A stretch of DNA of 14,650 bases from Chloroflexia bacterium (lineage in GTDB: Bacteria > Chloroflexota > Chloroflexia > Thermomicrobiales > UBA6265): the NCBI GenBank assembly GCA_013698285.1, contig JACCVE010000198.1:1-14650 (forward strand). Direction: 5' to 3'. Below are positions 6,131 through 13,617 of the stretch, piece by piece. Under the pieces are notes generated by a model. The model was not told the DNA's origin, did no database searches, and was given only the letters and a program-made list of their open reading frames with translations. Positions within the stretch are counted from its first letter, which is position 1. Every line of letters begins with the position of its first letter. The position numbers and the translations under genes were made by a program.

Positions 6131-7564
6131 ATGCCAGCCGGACCAAAAGGGAGCCAGGTCGGCCCCGACCTCTTCTCGGCCAACCGGACTAGCCAGCTCG
6201 AGCGGGTGGCCCCTCTCGCGACCCGGATGCGTCCCCGCGGGTTGGACGACTTCGTCGGCCAGGCCCACGTCGTCGGGCCGGGCACCGTGCTCCGCCGGGC
6301 GATCGAGACCGATCGCCTGGCCTCGGTCATCCTGTGGGGACCGCCGGGCACGGGCAAGACGACCCTCGCCCGGATCATCGCCAATACCACCGGGGCCGAG
6401 TTCGTCGCCCTCAGCGCGGTCACCTCTGGCGTCGCCGACATTCGCACCGCTACCCGCGAGGCGGCCGACCGGATCGGCATGACCGGCCGCCGCACGGTCC
6501 TCTTCGTCGACGAGATCCACCGCTTCAACCGGGCCCAACAGGACGCCATCCTGCCCCATGTCGAGGATGGCACCGTGATCCTGATCGGGGCGACGACCGA
6601 AAATCCCTCCTTCGAGGTCAACGCTCCCCTCCTCTCCCGCTCCCGGGTGGTGGTCCTCAAGGCGCTCGCCGACGAGGACATTCGGCGGATCGTCGCCCGC
6701 GCCCTGGACGACCCCGATCGCGGCCTGGGCGGCCAGGCCATCACCATCACTGCCGAGGCGTTGGACCTCCTGGCCAACTTCGCCAACGGCGACGGACGGT
6801 TCGCGCTCAACACGTTGGAACTCGCCGCCTCCGGGGCGGGATATGGCGCCGCGCCGGTCATCACGCCGGAGATGGTCACCGACGCCGCCCAGCGCCGGGC
6901 CGCCACGTATGACAAGACGGGCGACGATCACTACGACGCCATCTCGGCCCTCCACAAGACTATCCGCGGCTCCGACCCGGACGCCGCGCTCTACTGGCTG
7001 GCCCGGATGCTGGAGAGGGGCGACGACCCGCTCTTCATCGCCCGCCGCCTGGTCCGCTTCGCCTCGGAAGATGTCGGCCTGGCCGACCCGGCCGCCCTGT
7101 CGCTGGCGATGGCCGCCCGCGACGCGGTCCACTTCATCGGCTTGCCCGAGGGCGCCCTGGCCCTGGCCGAACTGTGCGTCTACCTCGCGCTGGCCCCGAA
7201 GAGCAACGCCATCTACCGTGCCTGGGCGGCCGCTCGAGAAGACGTGGTCGCCACCCGCAACGACCCGGTGCCGATCCACCTCCGCAACGCGCCCACCGCG
7301 TTGATGCGGGAACAGGGTTACGGAGAGGGTTACCGGTACGCGCACGATTTCCCGGACGCCCTGGTCGGACAGGTCAATGTGCCGGAAAACGTGGCTCAAC
7401 ACCGTTATTATCAGCCAACCGACCGCGGCCATGAGGTGGTCCTGGCCGAACGCCTGGAGCGCATCCATGAGGCGTACCGGGCTTCACTGGACGGCCCTGG
7501 CGACCACCAAGCGAATGGGGCTGCTGCCCCGACCGGCCAAACGGCCGAGGGGGACAGGCGATGA
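6131..7564 (+). CDS. rarA: Replication-associated recombination protein A (RarA/MgsA, AAA+ ATPase)
   Basis: RarA is a clamp-loader-like AAA+ ATPase that acts at stalled forks and interacts with SSB and single-strand ends. The 477-residue product has a PLATRMRPRGLDDFVGQ start typical of the family, Walker A GPPGTGKT (70-77), Walker B VLFVDE (123-128), sensor 1 GATTEN (153-158) and the arginine-finger region LLSRSR (167-172). The C-terminal half is the helical tetramerisation part (HYDAISALHKTIRGSD, ARRLVRFASEDVGLAD). The last 25 or so residues are Gly/Ala/Gln-rich low complexity, making it slightly longer than usual. ATG 6131 has GAGG (6119-6122) 8 nt upstream. The stop overlaps the start of rph (ATGA), so the two are coupled. 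Two small hairpins lie in the 89-nt gap before it. Confidence 0.96.
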   Translation: MPAGPKGSQVGPDLFSANRTSQLERVAPLATRMRPRGLDDFVGQAHVVGPGTVLRRAIETDRLASVILWGPPGTGKTTLARIIANTTGAEFVALSAVTSGVADIRTATREAADRIGMTGRRTVLFVDEIHRFNRAQQDAILPHVEDGTVILIGATTENPSFEVNAPLLSRSRVVVLKALADEDIRRIVARALDDPDRGLGGQAITITAEALDLLANFANGDGRFALNTLELAASGAGYGAAPVITPEMVTDAAQRRAATYDKTGDDHYDAISALHKTIRGSDPDAALYWLARMLERGDDPLFIARRLVRFASEDVGLADPAALSLAMAARDAVHFIGLPEGALALAELCVYLALAPKSNAIYRAWAAAREDVVATRNDPVPIHLRNAPTALMREQGYGEGYRYAHDFPDALVGQVNVPENVAQHRYYQPTDRGHEVVLAERLERIHEAYRASLDGPGDHQANGAAAPTGQTAEGDRR

Positions 7565-8313
7565 GTGCCAAGGACACGTCGGGCCGCCGCGACGGCCGAG
7601 AGCCCGACCAAATGCGCCCGGTGACGATCGAGACCGGGGTGGCGCCATACGCCGAGGGATCGGCCCTGATCTCGGTCGGCGAGACGCGCGTCTTCTGCAC
7701 CGCCTCGGTCGATGAGCGCGTTCCACGTTGGATGATCGGCAAGGGGCGAGGGTGGGTCACCGCTGAGTACAGCATGCTGCCCCGCTCCACCCAGCAACGA
7801 ACCACCCGCGAGGCCCGCGACGGCAAGCAGGGGGGCAGGACGGTCGAGATCCAGCGTCTGATCGGTCGCTCCTTGCGGGCCGTGGTCGATCCCGATCTGC
7901 TCGGGGAGCGACAACTGATCATCGACTGTGATGTTTTGCAGGCCGACGGTGGTACTCGCTGCGCGGCGATCTCTGGTGGATATGTCGCTCTGGCAATCGC
8001 CTGTCACGATCTCCAACGGCGCCGCCTCGTCCGCCGCTCGCCCCTCCTCGACATCGTCGCGGCGATCAGCGCGGGCGTCGTCGGCGGCGTCCCCGTCCTC
8101 GACCTCCAAGCCTCGGAGGACCAGGGCGCCGACGTGGACACCAACATCGTCATGACCGGCGCCGGGGCCTTCGTCGAGATCCAGGGCACGGCCGAGCGCG
8201 AGCCGTTCTCCCGCGAAGTCCTCGACACCCTGCTGACCCTCGCCGGCATCGGCCTCGACGACCTCTTCGCCGCCCAGCGGGCCGCGATCGCCGCGGCCAC
8301 GGCGACGGGCTGA
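7561..8313 (+). CDS. rph: Ribonuclease PH
   Basis: RNase PH is a phosphorolytic 3'-5' exoribonuclease that trims tRNA 3' extensions in a hexameric ring. The 250-residue product shows the family landmarks: RRDGREPDQMRP (9-20), GETRVFCTASV (40-50), RGWVTAEYSMLPRST (63-77), RTVEIQRLIGRSLRAV (93-108), the phosphate-binding GGTR (130-133) in DCDVLQADGGTR, and the catalytic Asp pair D181 and D187 in VLDLQASEDQ. The usual LDLDYEED appears here as LDLQASED, with both acidic residues kept at the normal spacing of six. ATG 7561 overlaps the rarA stop (ATGA), and the family N-terminus begins just upstream of RDGR, so this start is firm. The rdgB gene often found after rph is absent; a convergent gene follows 50 nt later. 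Confidence 0.96.
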   Translation: MSAKDTSGRRDGREPDQMRPVTIETGVAPYAEGSALISVGETRVFCTASVDERVPRWMIGKGRGWVTAEYSMLPRSTQQRTTREARDGKQGGRTVEIQRLIGRSLRAVVDPDLLGERQLIIDCDVLQADGGTRCAAISGGYVALAIACHDLQRRRLVRRSPLLDIVAAISAGVVGGVPVLDLQASEDQGADVDTNIVMTGAGAFVEIQGTAEREPFSREVLDTLLTLAGIGLDDLFAAQRAAIAAATATG

Positions 8314-8340
8314 CCAGTCAGAGACATGTCACACCCGGAA

Positions 8341-8357
8341 CCGTCTCGTCACGACGG
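8341..8357. terminator. Weak hairpin in the 50-nt gap between convergent rph and mutY
   Basis: CCGTC (8341-8345) can pair with GACGG (8353-8357) around a 7-nt loop. It is the only inverted repeat I find in the short gap where the two operons converge, and it has no T run on either strand. A bidirectional terminator is expected at such a place, but this structure is weak evidence for one. Confidence 0.25.
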
Positions 8358-8363
8358 ACGGCG

Positions 8364-9395
8364 TCAGGGCAGGCGAACCATTGGGTTCCCAATGTCTCCG
8401 CCGGCCTCACCGTGATCGTAGGCGGTGTCGTCCTCCCGGACCACGCGTGCGAGGCCGTCCCGCTGCAACCCCTCGACAACGCCATAGAGCCAGGGGATGT
8501 CCGCGTCGGAGAACGTGGGTCGGACCCTCGGCCCAAGGTCGCGAAGGCGAATGCCTTCCTCGTCTTCCCCCGTGTCGGTCGCCCACCGCAAGACCTCCAC
8601 GACCCGGCCCCGGGCGTACCTGTTCGTCTGTTCGAACGGCATGGAGCGGGTCGACTTCGACTTTGAGGTCCCCATCGCCAGGCTGGCCTGGATGGTGGGG
8701 GCCGCCGCGCACCGGTCTCGCAGGGGACAGATCACGCAGGCCGGGCGGCGGGCGGTGCAGTGCAGGGCACCGAACTCGATCAGGGCCTGGTTCCAAGTCC
8801 AGCCATTCCCGGGCGGGACGATCGCGGCCGCGATCGCCAGCGTCGCCCGCTCGCTCGCCGTTGTCCGCTCCCCCTCAGGACCGATGAAGAGCCGGTGCAG
8901 CACGCGGCGCATGTTGGTGTCGATGAAGGCCACGTCCCGCTCGAAGGCGAAGCAGGCCACGGCACCGGCCGTGTAGGGTCCAATCCCCGGCAGCGCGAGC
9001 AGACCTTCCACCGAACATGGAAACGTGCCGTCGTGTCGCTCGACCACGGCCTGGGCGGCCCGTTGCAGGTTGATCGCCCGCCGGTTGTAGCCGAGCCCGG
9101 ACCACAGCCGGATGACCTCGGCCGTGGGGGCCGCGGCCAGTGCATCGACGGTCGGGAATGCCCCCAAGAAGCGCTCGTAGTGGGGAATGACCCGATCGAC
9201 CTGGGTCTGCTGCAACATGATCTCGGAGACGAGGACCCGATACGGATTTCGGGTCCGGCGCCACGGCAGATCGCGGGCGTGCGAGGCGAACCAGGCCAAG
9301 AGGCGGCCACGCACCCACGCCCGCTTTTCCGCGTCGGCGTCGGCGTCGGAGGCCACGATCTCGCCGAGCGATGTGGCGGGTTCGGCACTCGTCAT
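8364..9395 (-). CDS. mutY: A/G-specific adenine glycosylase (MutY), iron-sulfur type, short C-terminal domain
   Basis: MutY removes adenine paired with 8-oxoguanine. In the 343-residue product the HhH-GPD core is clear: Glu58 in SEIMLQQTQV is the catalytic acid, LPGIGPYTAGAV (135-146) is the HhH turn, and Asp159 in FIDTNMRRVLHRLF is the catalytic Asp. Residue 141 is Tyr where endonuclease III has its lyase Lys, so a monofunctional MutY is indicated. Cys213, Cys220, Cys223 and Cys229 fit C-x6-C-x2-C-x5-C exactly for a 4Fe-4S cluster. The region after about 250 is roughly 90 residues long and looks like a small helical or winged-helix domain (RYARGRVVEVLRWA, VVEGLQRDGLARVV) instead of the NUDIX-like 8-oxoG reader of E. 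coli MutY. ATG 9395 overlaps the stop of the upstream DsbA-like gene (ATGA), making it the last gene of the minus-strand operon. Confidence 0.93.
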   Translation of the reverse strand: MTSAEPATSLGEIVASDADADAEKRAWVRGRLLAWFASHARDLPWRRTRNPYRVLVSEIMLQQTQVDRVIPHYERFLGAFPTVDALAAAPTAEVIRLWSGLGYNRRAINLQRAAQAVVERHDGTFPCSVEGLLALPGIGPYTAGAVACFAFERDVAFIDTNMRRVLHRLFIGPEGERTTASERATLAIAAAIVPPGNGWTWNQALIEFGALHCTARRPACVICPLRDRCAAAPTIQASLAMGTSKSKSTRSMPFEQTNRYARGRVVEVLRWATDTGEDEEGIRLRDLGPRVRPTFSDADIPWLYGVVEGLQRDGLARVVREDDTAYDHGEAGGDIGNPMVRLP

Positions 9396-10009
9396 CGGCT
9401 GGGTCGCTTGATCTCCATCACGAACGGCCGATCGCGGGCTACCTCGACGAAGCGGTCGAAGAAGTCCAGTGCTTCCTGCCCACTCGGGACGGCTGTGGGA
9501 TCCAGCTTCAGGTAGGCCGCCTGCCCGTTCGGGAACACGAACGTCGGGGTGCCGAAGACGCCCATCGTTCCCCGGCCCTCTTCATAGTCCTCACCGATGC
9601 CCGCCAGCCGCGACCGGTCCCGGGAAGCAGTCTCGAACAGTCCCATGTCGAGGCCCGCCTCCCGGGCTGCCCCCTCGATCGTCTCCCGCTTGCCATGGTC
9701 CTTGCCCGCCCCGTGCTTCGCCTTGATCAGGGCCCGGTGGAAGCGCCAGGCGGCCTCGTCTCCCTGGTCGCGGGCGGCGGACGCCGCCAGGAATGCCGGC
9801 AGACCACGGCTCCTATACCCCTCGGGCTGCTCCCACAGCTTCCACTCCGGTCCCTCGCCGCTGTTGACCTGCTCCAGCGGGAAGGCGCGCCAGCGGATCG
9901 ACAGCGATTCGCCCCGGGCCTCCTCGACGTTGTGGACCCAGGTCGTCGCGGCATAGACGTAGGGGCAGGCGAAGTCGTAGTAGATCTCCATCGCCGGGGC
10001 GTCGCTCAT
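9392..10009 (-). CDS. DsbA/FrnE-family thioredoxin-fold protein with a single active-site cysteine
   Basis: The 205-residue product begins MSDAPAMEIYYDFACPYVYA. The pattern of a beta strand, YDF, then CPxx is that of the DsbA/FrnE and HCCA-isomerase thioredoxin-fold group. The active-site position reads C15-P-Y-V18, so the second cysteine of CxxC is missing. The long helical insert (about 55-145) and the cis-Pro loop FGTPTFVFPNG (152-162) are kept. There is no signal peptide, so it is cytosolic. With one Cys it may act as an isomerase, glutathione-type transferase or peroxidatic thiol protein rather than a dithiol oxidase; that is inference. ATG 10009 is chosen because AAGGGA lies 6 nt upstream and the fold starts there; the frame is open further upstream but is low-complexity. 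A 97-nt gap separates it from coaE, and its stop overlaps mutY. Confidence 0.85.
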   Translation of the reverse strand: MSDAPAMEIYYDFACPYVYAATTWVHNVEEARGESLSIRWRAFPLEQVNSGEGPEWKLWEQPEGYRSRGLPAFLAASAARDQGDEAAWRFHRALIKAKHGAGKDHGKRETIEGAAREAGLDMGLFETASRDRSRLAGIGEDYEEGRGTMGVFGTPTFVFPNGQAAYLKLDPTAVPSGQEALDFFDRFVEVARDRPFVMEIKRPSR

Positions 10010-10106
10010 CGGTGGTCCCTTCCCGTGCCGGTCGTTGCCGGGCGCGCTCTGTGGTGCGGTGTCGTCATATATCGGATGCGCTGCCGTCACACCGCCGCCG
10101 GGTGCT

Positions 10107-10733
10107 CTAGACCGGGGCAACCGGATGATCGTGGAGATGCGGCGCCACGGTCTCGTCCCAGGCGGCGAGCACGTGCTCTCTCGTCCTCGCCAGGGTCGTG
10201 CCATTGTCGATCGTCACATCGACGTGCCGGTCCAGGTCGTCGGTCCAGATCCGGGACGCCACCCGGCGCTCTGCCTCCCGCCGGTCGAGGCCCCTGGTCG
10301 TGACGAGACGCTCGACCTGTCGCTCCGCCGGACAGTCAACCAGCCAGACGGTGTCGCAGTGTTCGGCGTGGCCGCTCTCGATCAGCTTGATCGCGTCCAC
10401 GGCGACCACCGGGCTCGCCGACGCGGCGACCAACGTGTCGATCGCCGAGATCACGGCGGGGTGGGTGATCCGGTCCAGGTCGGACAACGCGGCCGGGTCA
10501 GCGAAGACGATGCCGCCGAGCGCCTTCCGGTTTAGCGATCCGTCGGGGTCGATGACGGCGGACCCGAACCGGGACGCGATGTCCGCGAGCAGTGGACTGC
10601 CCGCGGCGATCATGCCGTGGTAGACCCGGTCGGCATCAATGACCTCGGCACCGAGGTCACGAAGCATCCCGACGACGGTGCTCTTGCCGCTGGCGATACC
10701 ACCGGTTACACCGATGAGGAATGGCCCGCCCAT
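10107..10733 (-). CDS. coaE: Dephospho-CoA kinase
   Basis: CoaE phosphorylates the 3'-OH of dephospho-CoA, the last step of CoA synthesis. With ATG 10733 the product has 208 residues, normal for the family. It shows the P-loop GGIASGKS (11-18), the DADRVYHGMI segment, FGSAVIDPDGSLNRKALGGI, FADPAAL and the RITHP motif, then a LID-like region (RQVERLVTTRGLDRREAERRV) and a DVTIDNG strand near the C-terminus. An alternative GTG at 10760 overlaps the stop of the GNAT gene (GTGA) and would add nine residues; ATG 10733 places the P-loop at the usual distance, though its ribosome site is weak (GGGGA 11 nt upstream). It follows the GNAT gene closely, so cotranscription is likely. Confidence 0.94.
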   Translation of the reverse strand: MGGPFLIGVTGGIASGKSTVVGMLRDLGAEVIDADRVYHGMIAAGSPLLADIASRFGSAVIDPDGSLNRKALGGIVFADPAALSDLDRITHPAVISAIDTLVAASASPVVAVDAIKLIESGHAEHCDTVWLVDCPAERQVERLVTTRGLDRREAERRVASRIWTDDLDRHVDVTIDNGTTLARTREHVLAAWDETVAPHLHDHPVAPV

Positions 10734-10756
10734 GGCCGAAGACGTCCCCGAACCCC

Positions 10757-11362
10757 TCACCGGCGCGGCTCGTCCGGAACGAAGACGCGGGCCAGGACCG
10801 GACTCTGGAATTCGGCGGCCAGACAGTCCATCAGGATCTCGTCCCAGAGGCGCCCACCCATCCAGCGGGCCTGCCGTCGCCGGCCGATCTCCCGGTAACC
10901 CGCCTTCTCGTACGCCCGCCGCGCGGCCACGTTGAACTCGTAGACCGAGAGCATGACGTTGTTGAGTCCCAGGGCCACGAACCCGTAGTCCAACATCAAG
11001 CGCGACGCCTCGGTGCCGAATCCCCGCCCCCGGGCATCGGGCTCGCCGATCATCAGGCCGAATGACGCGGTCCGGTGACGGTAGTCGATCTGGTGCAGCC
11101 CCGTGATCCCGACCGGCCGCCACGTCTGACGGTCGTAGATCGTGAACGAGGCGTCCGTCCCGCCCTGGCGCGAGACGCGCTCGAACCAGTCGAGTTCCGC
11201 TTCCTCGGCCATCGGCCCCGGCGGCAGGGCCAGTGTCCGGGCGGTACCGAAATCATTGATCCAGCGCTGATAGGTCGGTACCAGATCACGACGTACTGGA
11301 CCGAGGGCAACCAACTCTCCCTCGATGTTGAGGATGGCTGGTCGCTCCTGGCTACCTGTCAT
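10757..11362 (-). CDS. GNAT-family N-acetyltransferase, RimJ/RimL-like
   Basis: The 201-residue product fits the RimJ/RimL/SpeG-like GNAT branch, which transfers acetyl from acetyl-CoA to an amine; the substrate cannot be named. The acetyl-CoA-binding motif A is RGRGFGTEA (111-119) after FGLMIGEPDA, followed by the LNNVMLSVYEFNVAARRAY strand-helix and the motif B turn YEKAGYREIGRRR (151-163). The N-terminal half has the usual ALGPVRRDLVPTYQRWIND segment. ATG 11362 is set by AGGAGAGG 7 nt upstream, the best ribosome site in this operon; the open frame further upstream is the antisense of the preceding gene end. It lies 37 nt after the ABC-F gene and directly before coaE. The C-terminal tail after about 183 is not part of the GNAT fold. 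Confidence 0.9.
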   Translation of the reverse strand: MTGSQERPAILNIEGELVALGPVRRDLVPTYQRWINDFGTARTLALPPGPMAEEAELDWFERVSRQGGTDASFTIYDRQTWRPVGITGLHQIDYRHRTASFGLMIGEPDARGRGFGTEASRLMLDYGFVALGLNNVMLSVYEFNVAARRAYEKAGYREIGRRRQARWMGGRLWDEILMDCLAAEFQSPVLARVFVPDEPRR

Positions 11363-11369
11363 CTCTGTA

Positions 11370-11377
11370 CCTCTCCT
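11370..11377 (-). promoter_or_regulatory. Shine-Dalgarno that fixes the GNAT start
   Basis: AGGAGAGG on the minus strand lies 7 nt upstream of ATG 11362, inside the 37-nt gap after the ABC-F stop. It decides for this ATG over the longer open frame that extends upstream into the ABC-F gene. Confidence 0.8.
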
Positions 11378-11399
11378 GGGGCCGGGTCGGGTCTGGATG

Positions 11400-13442
11400 T
11401 CAGACCAGCGCCGGGACACCCGCCGCGAGCGCGTTGAGTTCTTCCCACTTCCGGTACGCCTCGTCGAGTTCGCCCTGGACCCGCTCGTACTCCTGCCCGA
11501 GCCGGCCCACCGCCTCGCCATCGGCGTCGATGCTGGCCACCGCCAGGGCGTCGCTCAACTCATTGAGGCGCCCTTCCAGCTTGGCGATGTCCCGCTCGGC
11601 CTGCAGCGTCCCCTTCTTTGCCCGCTCGGCCTGGCGGGAACTGGCCCGGCCCGCGCCGTTGTCCGGTGGAGTGTTGCCGTTGGTGGGACCGTCCGAGGTC
11701 GCGTGGCCATTCGTGCCAGCGAGAGGGACGACGGGCACGGCGACCGCTGCCTCCGGCGCCGCCCGCTTGGCGGCCGCGCCGTTCGCCGCGTCGCGGCTCG
11801 CTTGGGCCTCCGCCTCTTCCCGGTGGCCGAGCTGGCGCTGGAAGTCGGTGTAGTTACCGAGGTAGGTCTTGACCATACCACCCTCGATCGACCAGGTGCG
11901 GGTCGCGATGCGGTCCATGAAGTACCGGTCGTGGGAGACGAACAGAATCGTGCCGTCGAACTGGAGCAGCATCTCCTCCAGCGTCTCCCGGGCCCGGATA
12001 TCGAGGTGGTTCGTCGGTTCGTCCAGCACGAGCACATTCGCCTGCTGGAGCAGCAGCACCGCCAGGGCCAGCCGGGATCGCTCCCCGCCGGAGAGGGCAT
12101 CGATCCGCTTCAGGACATCGTCGTTGCTGAACAGGAACCGGCCCAGGTAGGTGCGTGCCGCCTCGTCGCTCATCGACTGGGTGCCGATGATCACCGACAG
12201 GGGCGTCCCCTCGCGGTGCAACTGCTCGTGGGTCTGGGCGTAGTAGCCGACCTTGACGTTGGTCCCGAACTGGAACCGGCCCTTCAACGGTGAGATCGCC
12301 CCGGTCAGGGTCCGCAGGAACGTCGTCTTGCCGCTGCCGTTCGGCCCGAGCAGGCCGACCCGGTCACCGCGCTCGATCTCCAGGGGACCCGTCTCGACCA
12401 GGACCCGGCCCGCGTCGTCGCCGGCCGCGACGTACCCTACCCGCATCGGCCCCGTCGAGAGGACGGTCCGGCCGCTGCGCATCGCGCCGCCCATCTTGAG
12501 CGACAGGGCCTGGTGCTCGCGCGGGGCCTCGATCCGCTCCAGTCGTTCCAGGCGCGTCTGGCGACCGCGCGCCTCCCGCGATCGCTGCCCTGCCTTGTAC
12601 TTGCGGATGAACTCCTCGGTCCGGACGATGAAGGCCTGCTGCTCCTCGAACTCCTTTTGGCGCCGCTCCATCCGCTCCTCCCGCAGGTCGAGGTAGCGGG
12701 CGTAGGGAGCGGGGTAGTCTTCCAAGCGGCCGAAGGCCAGGTCGAGGGTCCGGGTCGTCACCCGGTCCAGGAAATACCGGTCGTGGGAGACCACCAGACA
12801 GGCGCCGTGCCAGCCGCGCAGGAACGTCTCCAACCACTCCAGCATCTCGAGGTCGAGGTGGTTGGTCGGCTCGTCCAGCAGGAGCAGGTCGGGGGCCGCA
12901 AGGAGGGCCTTGGCCAGGGCGACGCGGGTCTTCTGGCCGCCGCTGAGGCGATTGACCGGTTCGTCGAACTGGTCCTGCGTGAACCCCAGGCCGTGCAGGA
13001 CCTCGTCGGTCCGGTGCTCGATGTCGTAACCCCCCGCCGTCTCGAACCGGGACTGGAGCCGGTCGTACTCCGTCATCAGGGCATCGAGGGCGGCCTCACC
13101 CGCGTCCGCCATTTCGGCCTCGATCGCTCGCATCCGCGCCCCGGCCTGGAGTACGTCGTCGAAGGCCGACCGCGTCTCGTCCCGTACCCCCCGGTCACTC
13201 TCGAACCGTGCCTCCTGCGGCAGGTAGGTAACGCGCGAACCCGTCGCCTTGATGATGGTGCCGCCGTCCGAGGTCTCGGCCCCGGCGATGATCTGCAGGA
13301 CCGTCGACTTCCCCGCCCCGTTGACGCCGACCAGGGCCACGTGTTCCCGCTCGGCGACCTGAAACCCGACGCCGGAGAAGATCGGGGTCGCGCCGAAGGT
13401 CTTGGCGAGACCGGAGACGGTCAAGATGATCGGCGCTGCCAT
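11400..13442 (-). CDS. ABC-F family ATPase (Uup/YdiF-like, ribosome-associated)
   Basis: ABC-F proteins have two nucleotide-binding domains and no membrane part; they act on the ribosome near the E site to relieve stalled or antibiotic-blocked states. The 680-residue product has, in order: Walker A GVNGAGKST (39-47), signature LSGGQ (166-170), Walker B with LLLLDEPTNHLD (186-197); the Arg/Glu-rich P-site tRNA interaction linker at about 235-330 (FIRKYKAGQRSREARGRQ); the second Walker A GPNGSGKTT (366-374), signature LSGGE (450-454) and LVLDEPTNHLD (471-481); a Gly/Ala/Pro/Asn-rich spacer (about 545-600); and a C-terminal coiled coil (about 602-675). Both sites have the catalytic Glu. ATG 13442 is chosen by the family N-terminus; upstream frame openness is only antisense to lysA. 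It is the first gene of the minus operon, preceded by a roughly 150-nt leader. Subclass and any drug resistance cannot be told from sequence alone. Confidence 0.94.
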   Translation of the reverse strand: MAAPIILTVSGLAKTFGATPIFSGVGFQVAEREHVALVGVNGAGKSTVLQIIAGAETSDGGTIIKATGSRVTYLPQEARFESDRGVRDETRSAFDDVLQAGARMRAIEAEMADAGEAALDALMTEYDRLQSRFETAGGYDIEHRTDEVLHGLGFTQDQFDEPVNRLSGGQKTRVALAKALLAAPDLLLLDEPTNHLDLEMLEWLETFLRGWHGACLVVSHDRYFLDRVTTRTLDLAFGRLEDYPAPYARYLDLREERMERRQKEFEEQQAFIVRTEEFIRKYKAGQRSREARGRQTRLERLERIEAPREHQALSLKMGGAMRSGRTVLSTGPMRVGYVAAGDDAGRVLVETGPLEIERGDRVGLLGPNGSGKTTFLRTLTGAISPLKGRFQFGTNVKVGYYAQTHEQLHREGTPLSVIIGTQSMSDEAARTYLGRFLFSNDDVLKRIDALSGGERSRLALAVLLLQQANVLVLDEPTNHLDIRARETLEEMLLQFDGTILFVSHDRYFMDRIATRTWSIEGGMVKTYLGNYTDFQRQLGHREEAEAQASRDAANGAAAKRAAPEAAVAVPVVPLAGTNGHATSDGPTNGNTPPDNGAGRASSRQAERAKKGTLQAERDIAKLEGRLNELSDALAVASIDADGEAVGRLGQEYERVQGELDEAYRKWEELNALAAGVPALV

Positions 13443-13456
13443 GACGGGGACGAACC

Positions 13457-13579
13457 TTACCGGGGGCACGGTGGCCCACGCGTGAACTCGTGAGAGAGAA
13501 GGGGGAGGGTGGGACGGGAATGCGCGGGCGGTGTCGCGCCGGGGTCCCCTGGTCTGGGGCGGGGGCGAGCGTGTGCCAC
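13457..13579 (-). other. Candidate leader ORF (40 codons) upstream of the ABC-F gene
   Basis: A GTG at 13579 on the minus strand has GGGGAG 5 nt upstream and opens a 40-residue frame that ends at TAA 13459-13457, 14 nt before the ABC-F ATG. The stop overlaps the bases (GGTAAGG) that would serve as ribosome site of the main gene. The peptide is rich in Pro (11 of 40) and Arg. Leader peptides controlling ABC-F genes are known in other bacteria. A Pro/Arg-rich frame is also what random GC-rich sequence yields, so confidence is low. Confidence 0.25.
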
Positions 13580-13597
13580 CGGATCTCCCCGACACCG
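13529..13597. repeat. 8-bp inverted repeat bounding the ABC-F leader
   Basis: CGGTGTCG (13529-13536) and CGACACCG (13590-13597) are perfect inverted copies separated by 53 bp. In the minus-strand RNA the second copy lies around the predicted 5' end, so the message could close into a long stem-loop holding the candidate leader ORF start. The same 8-mer occurs elsewhere in the window (for example 10057-10064), so chance is possible. Confidence 0.4.
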
Positions 13598-13598
13598 T

Positions 13599-13607
13599 AG
13601 TATACCA
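13599..13607 (-). promoter_or_regulatory. Extended -10 promoter of the ABC-F operon
   Basis: On the minus strand the sequence reads TGGTATACT (13607-13599): a TATACT hexamer with TG one base upstream, the extended -10 form. A -35 at 17 bp spacing (GTCGCC) is poor, as expected when the TGn element is present. Transcription would start at about 13592, giving a leader of roughly 150 nt before ATG 13442. Confidence 0.6.
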
Positions 13608-13617
13608 GCGCGCACGA

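Noticed and set aside
6050..7468. A 472-codon open frame on the strand opposite rarA
   Set aside because: It mirrors a certain gene with clear AAA+ motifs; no independent ribosome site, motif or codon pattern supports it.
10057..10094. CGGTGT...ACACCG inverted repeat in the coaE-dsbA gap, sharing CGGTGTCG with the ABC-F leader
   Set aside because: The same 8-mer also occurs inside the mutY coding region near 8420, so its recurrence is probably compositional.
10010..10106. AT-rich island TATATG (10071-10066, minus strand) as a promoter for the DsbA-like gene
   Set aside because: The hexamer matches the -10 consensus poorly at its end and no acceptable -35 lies at 15-18 bp.
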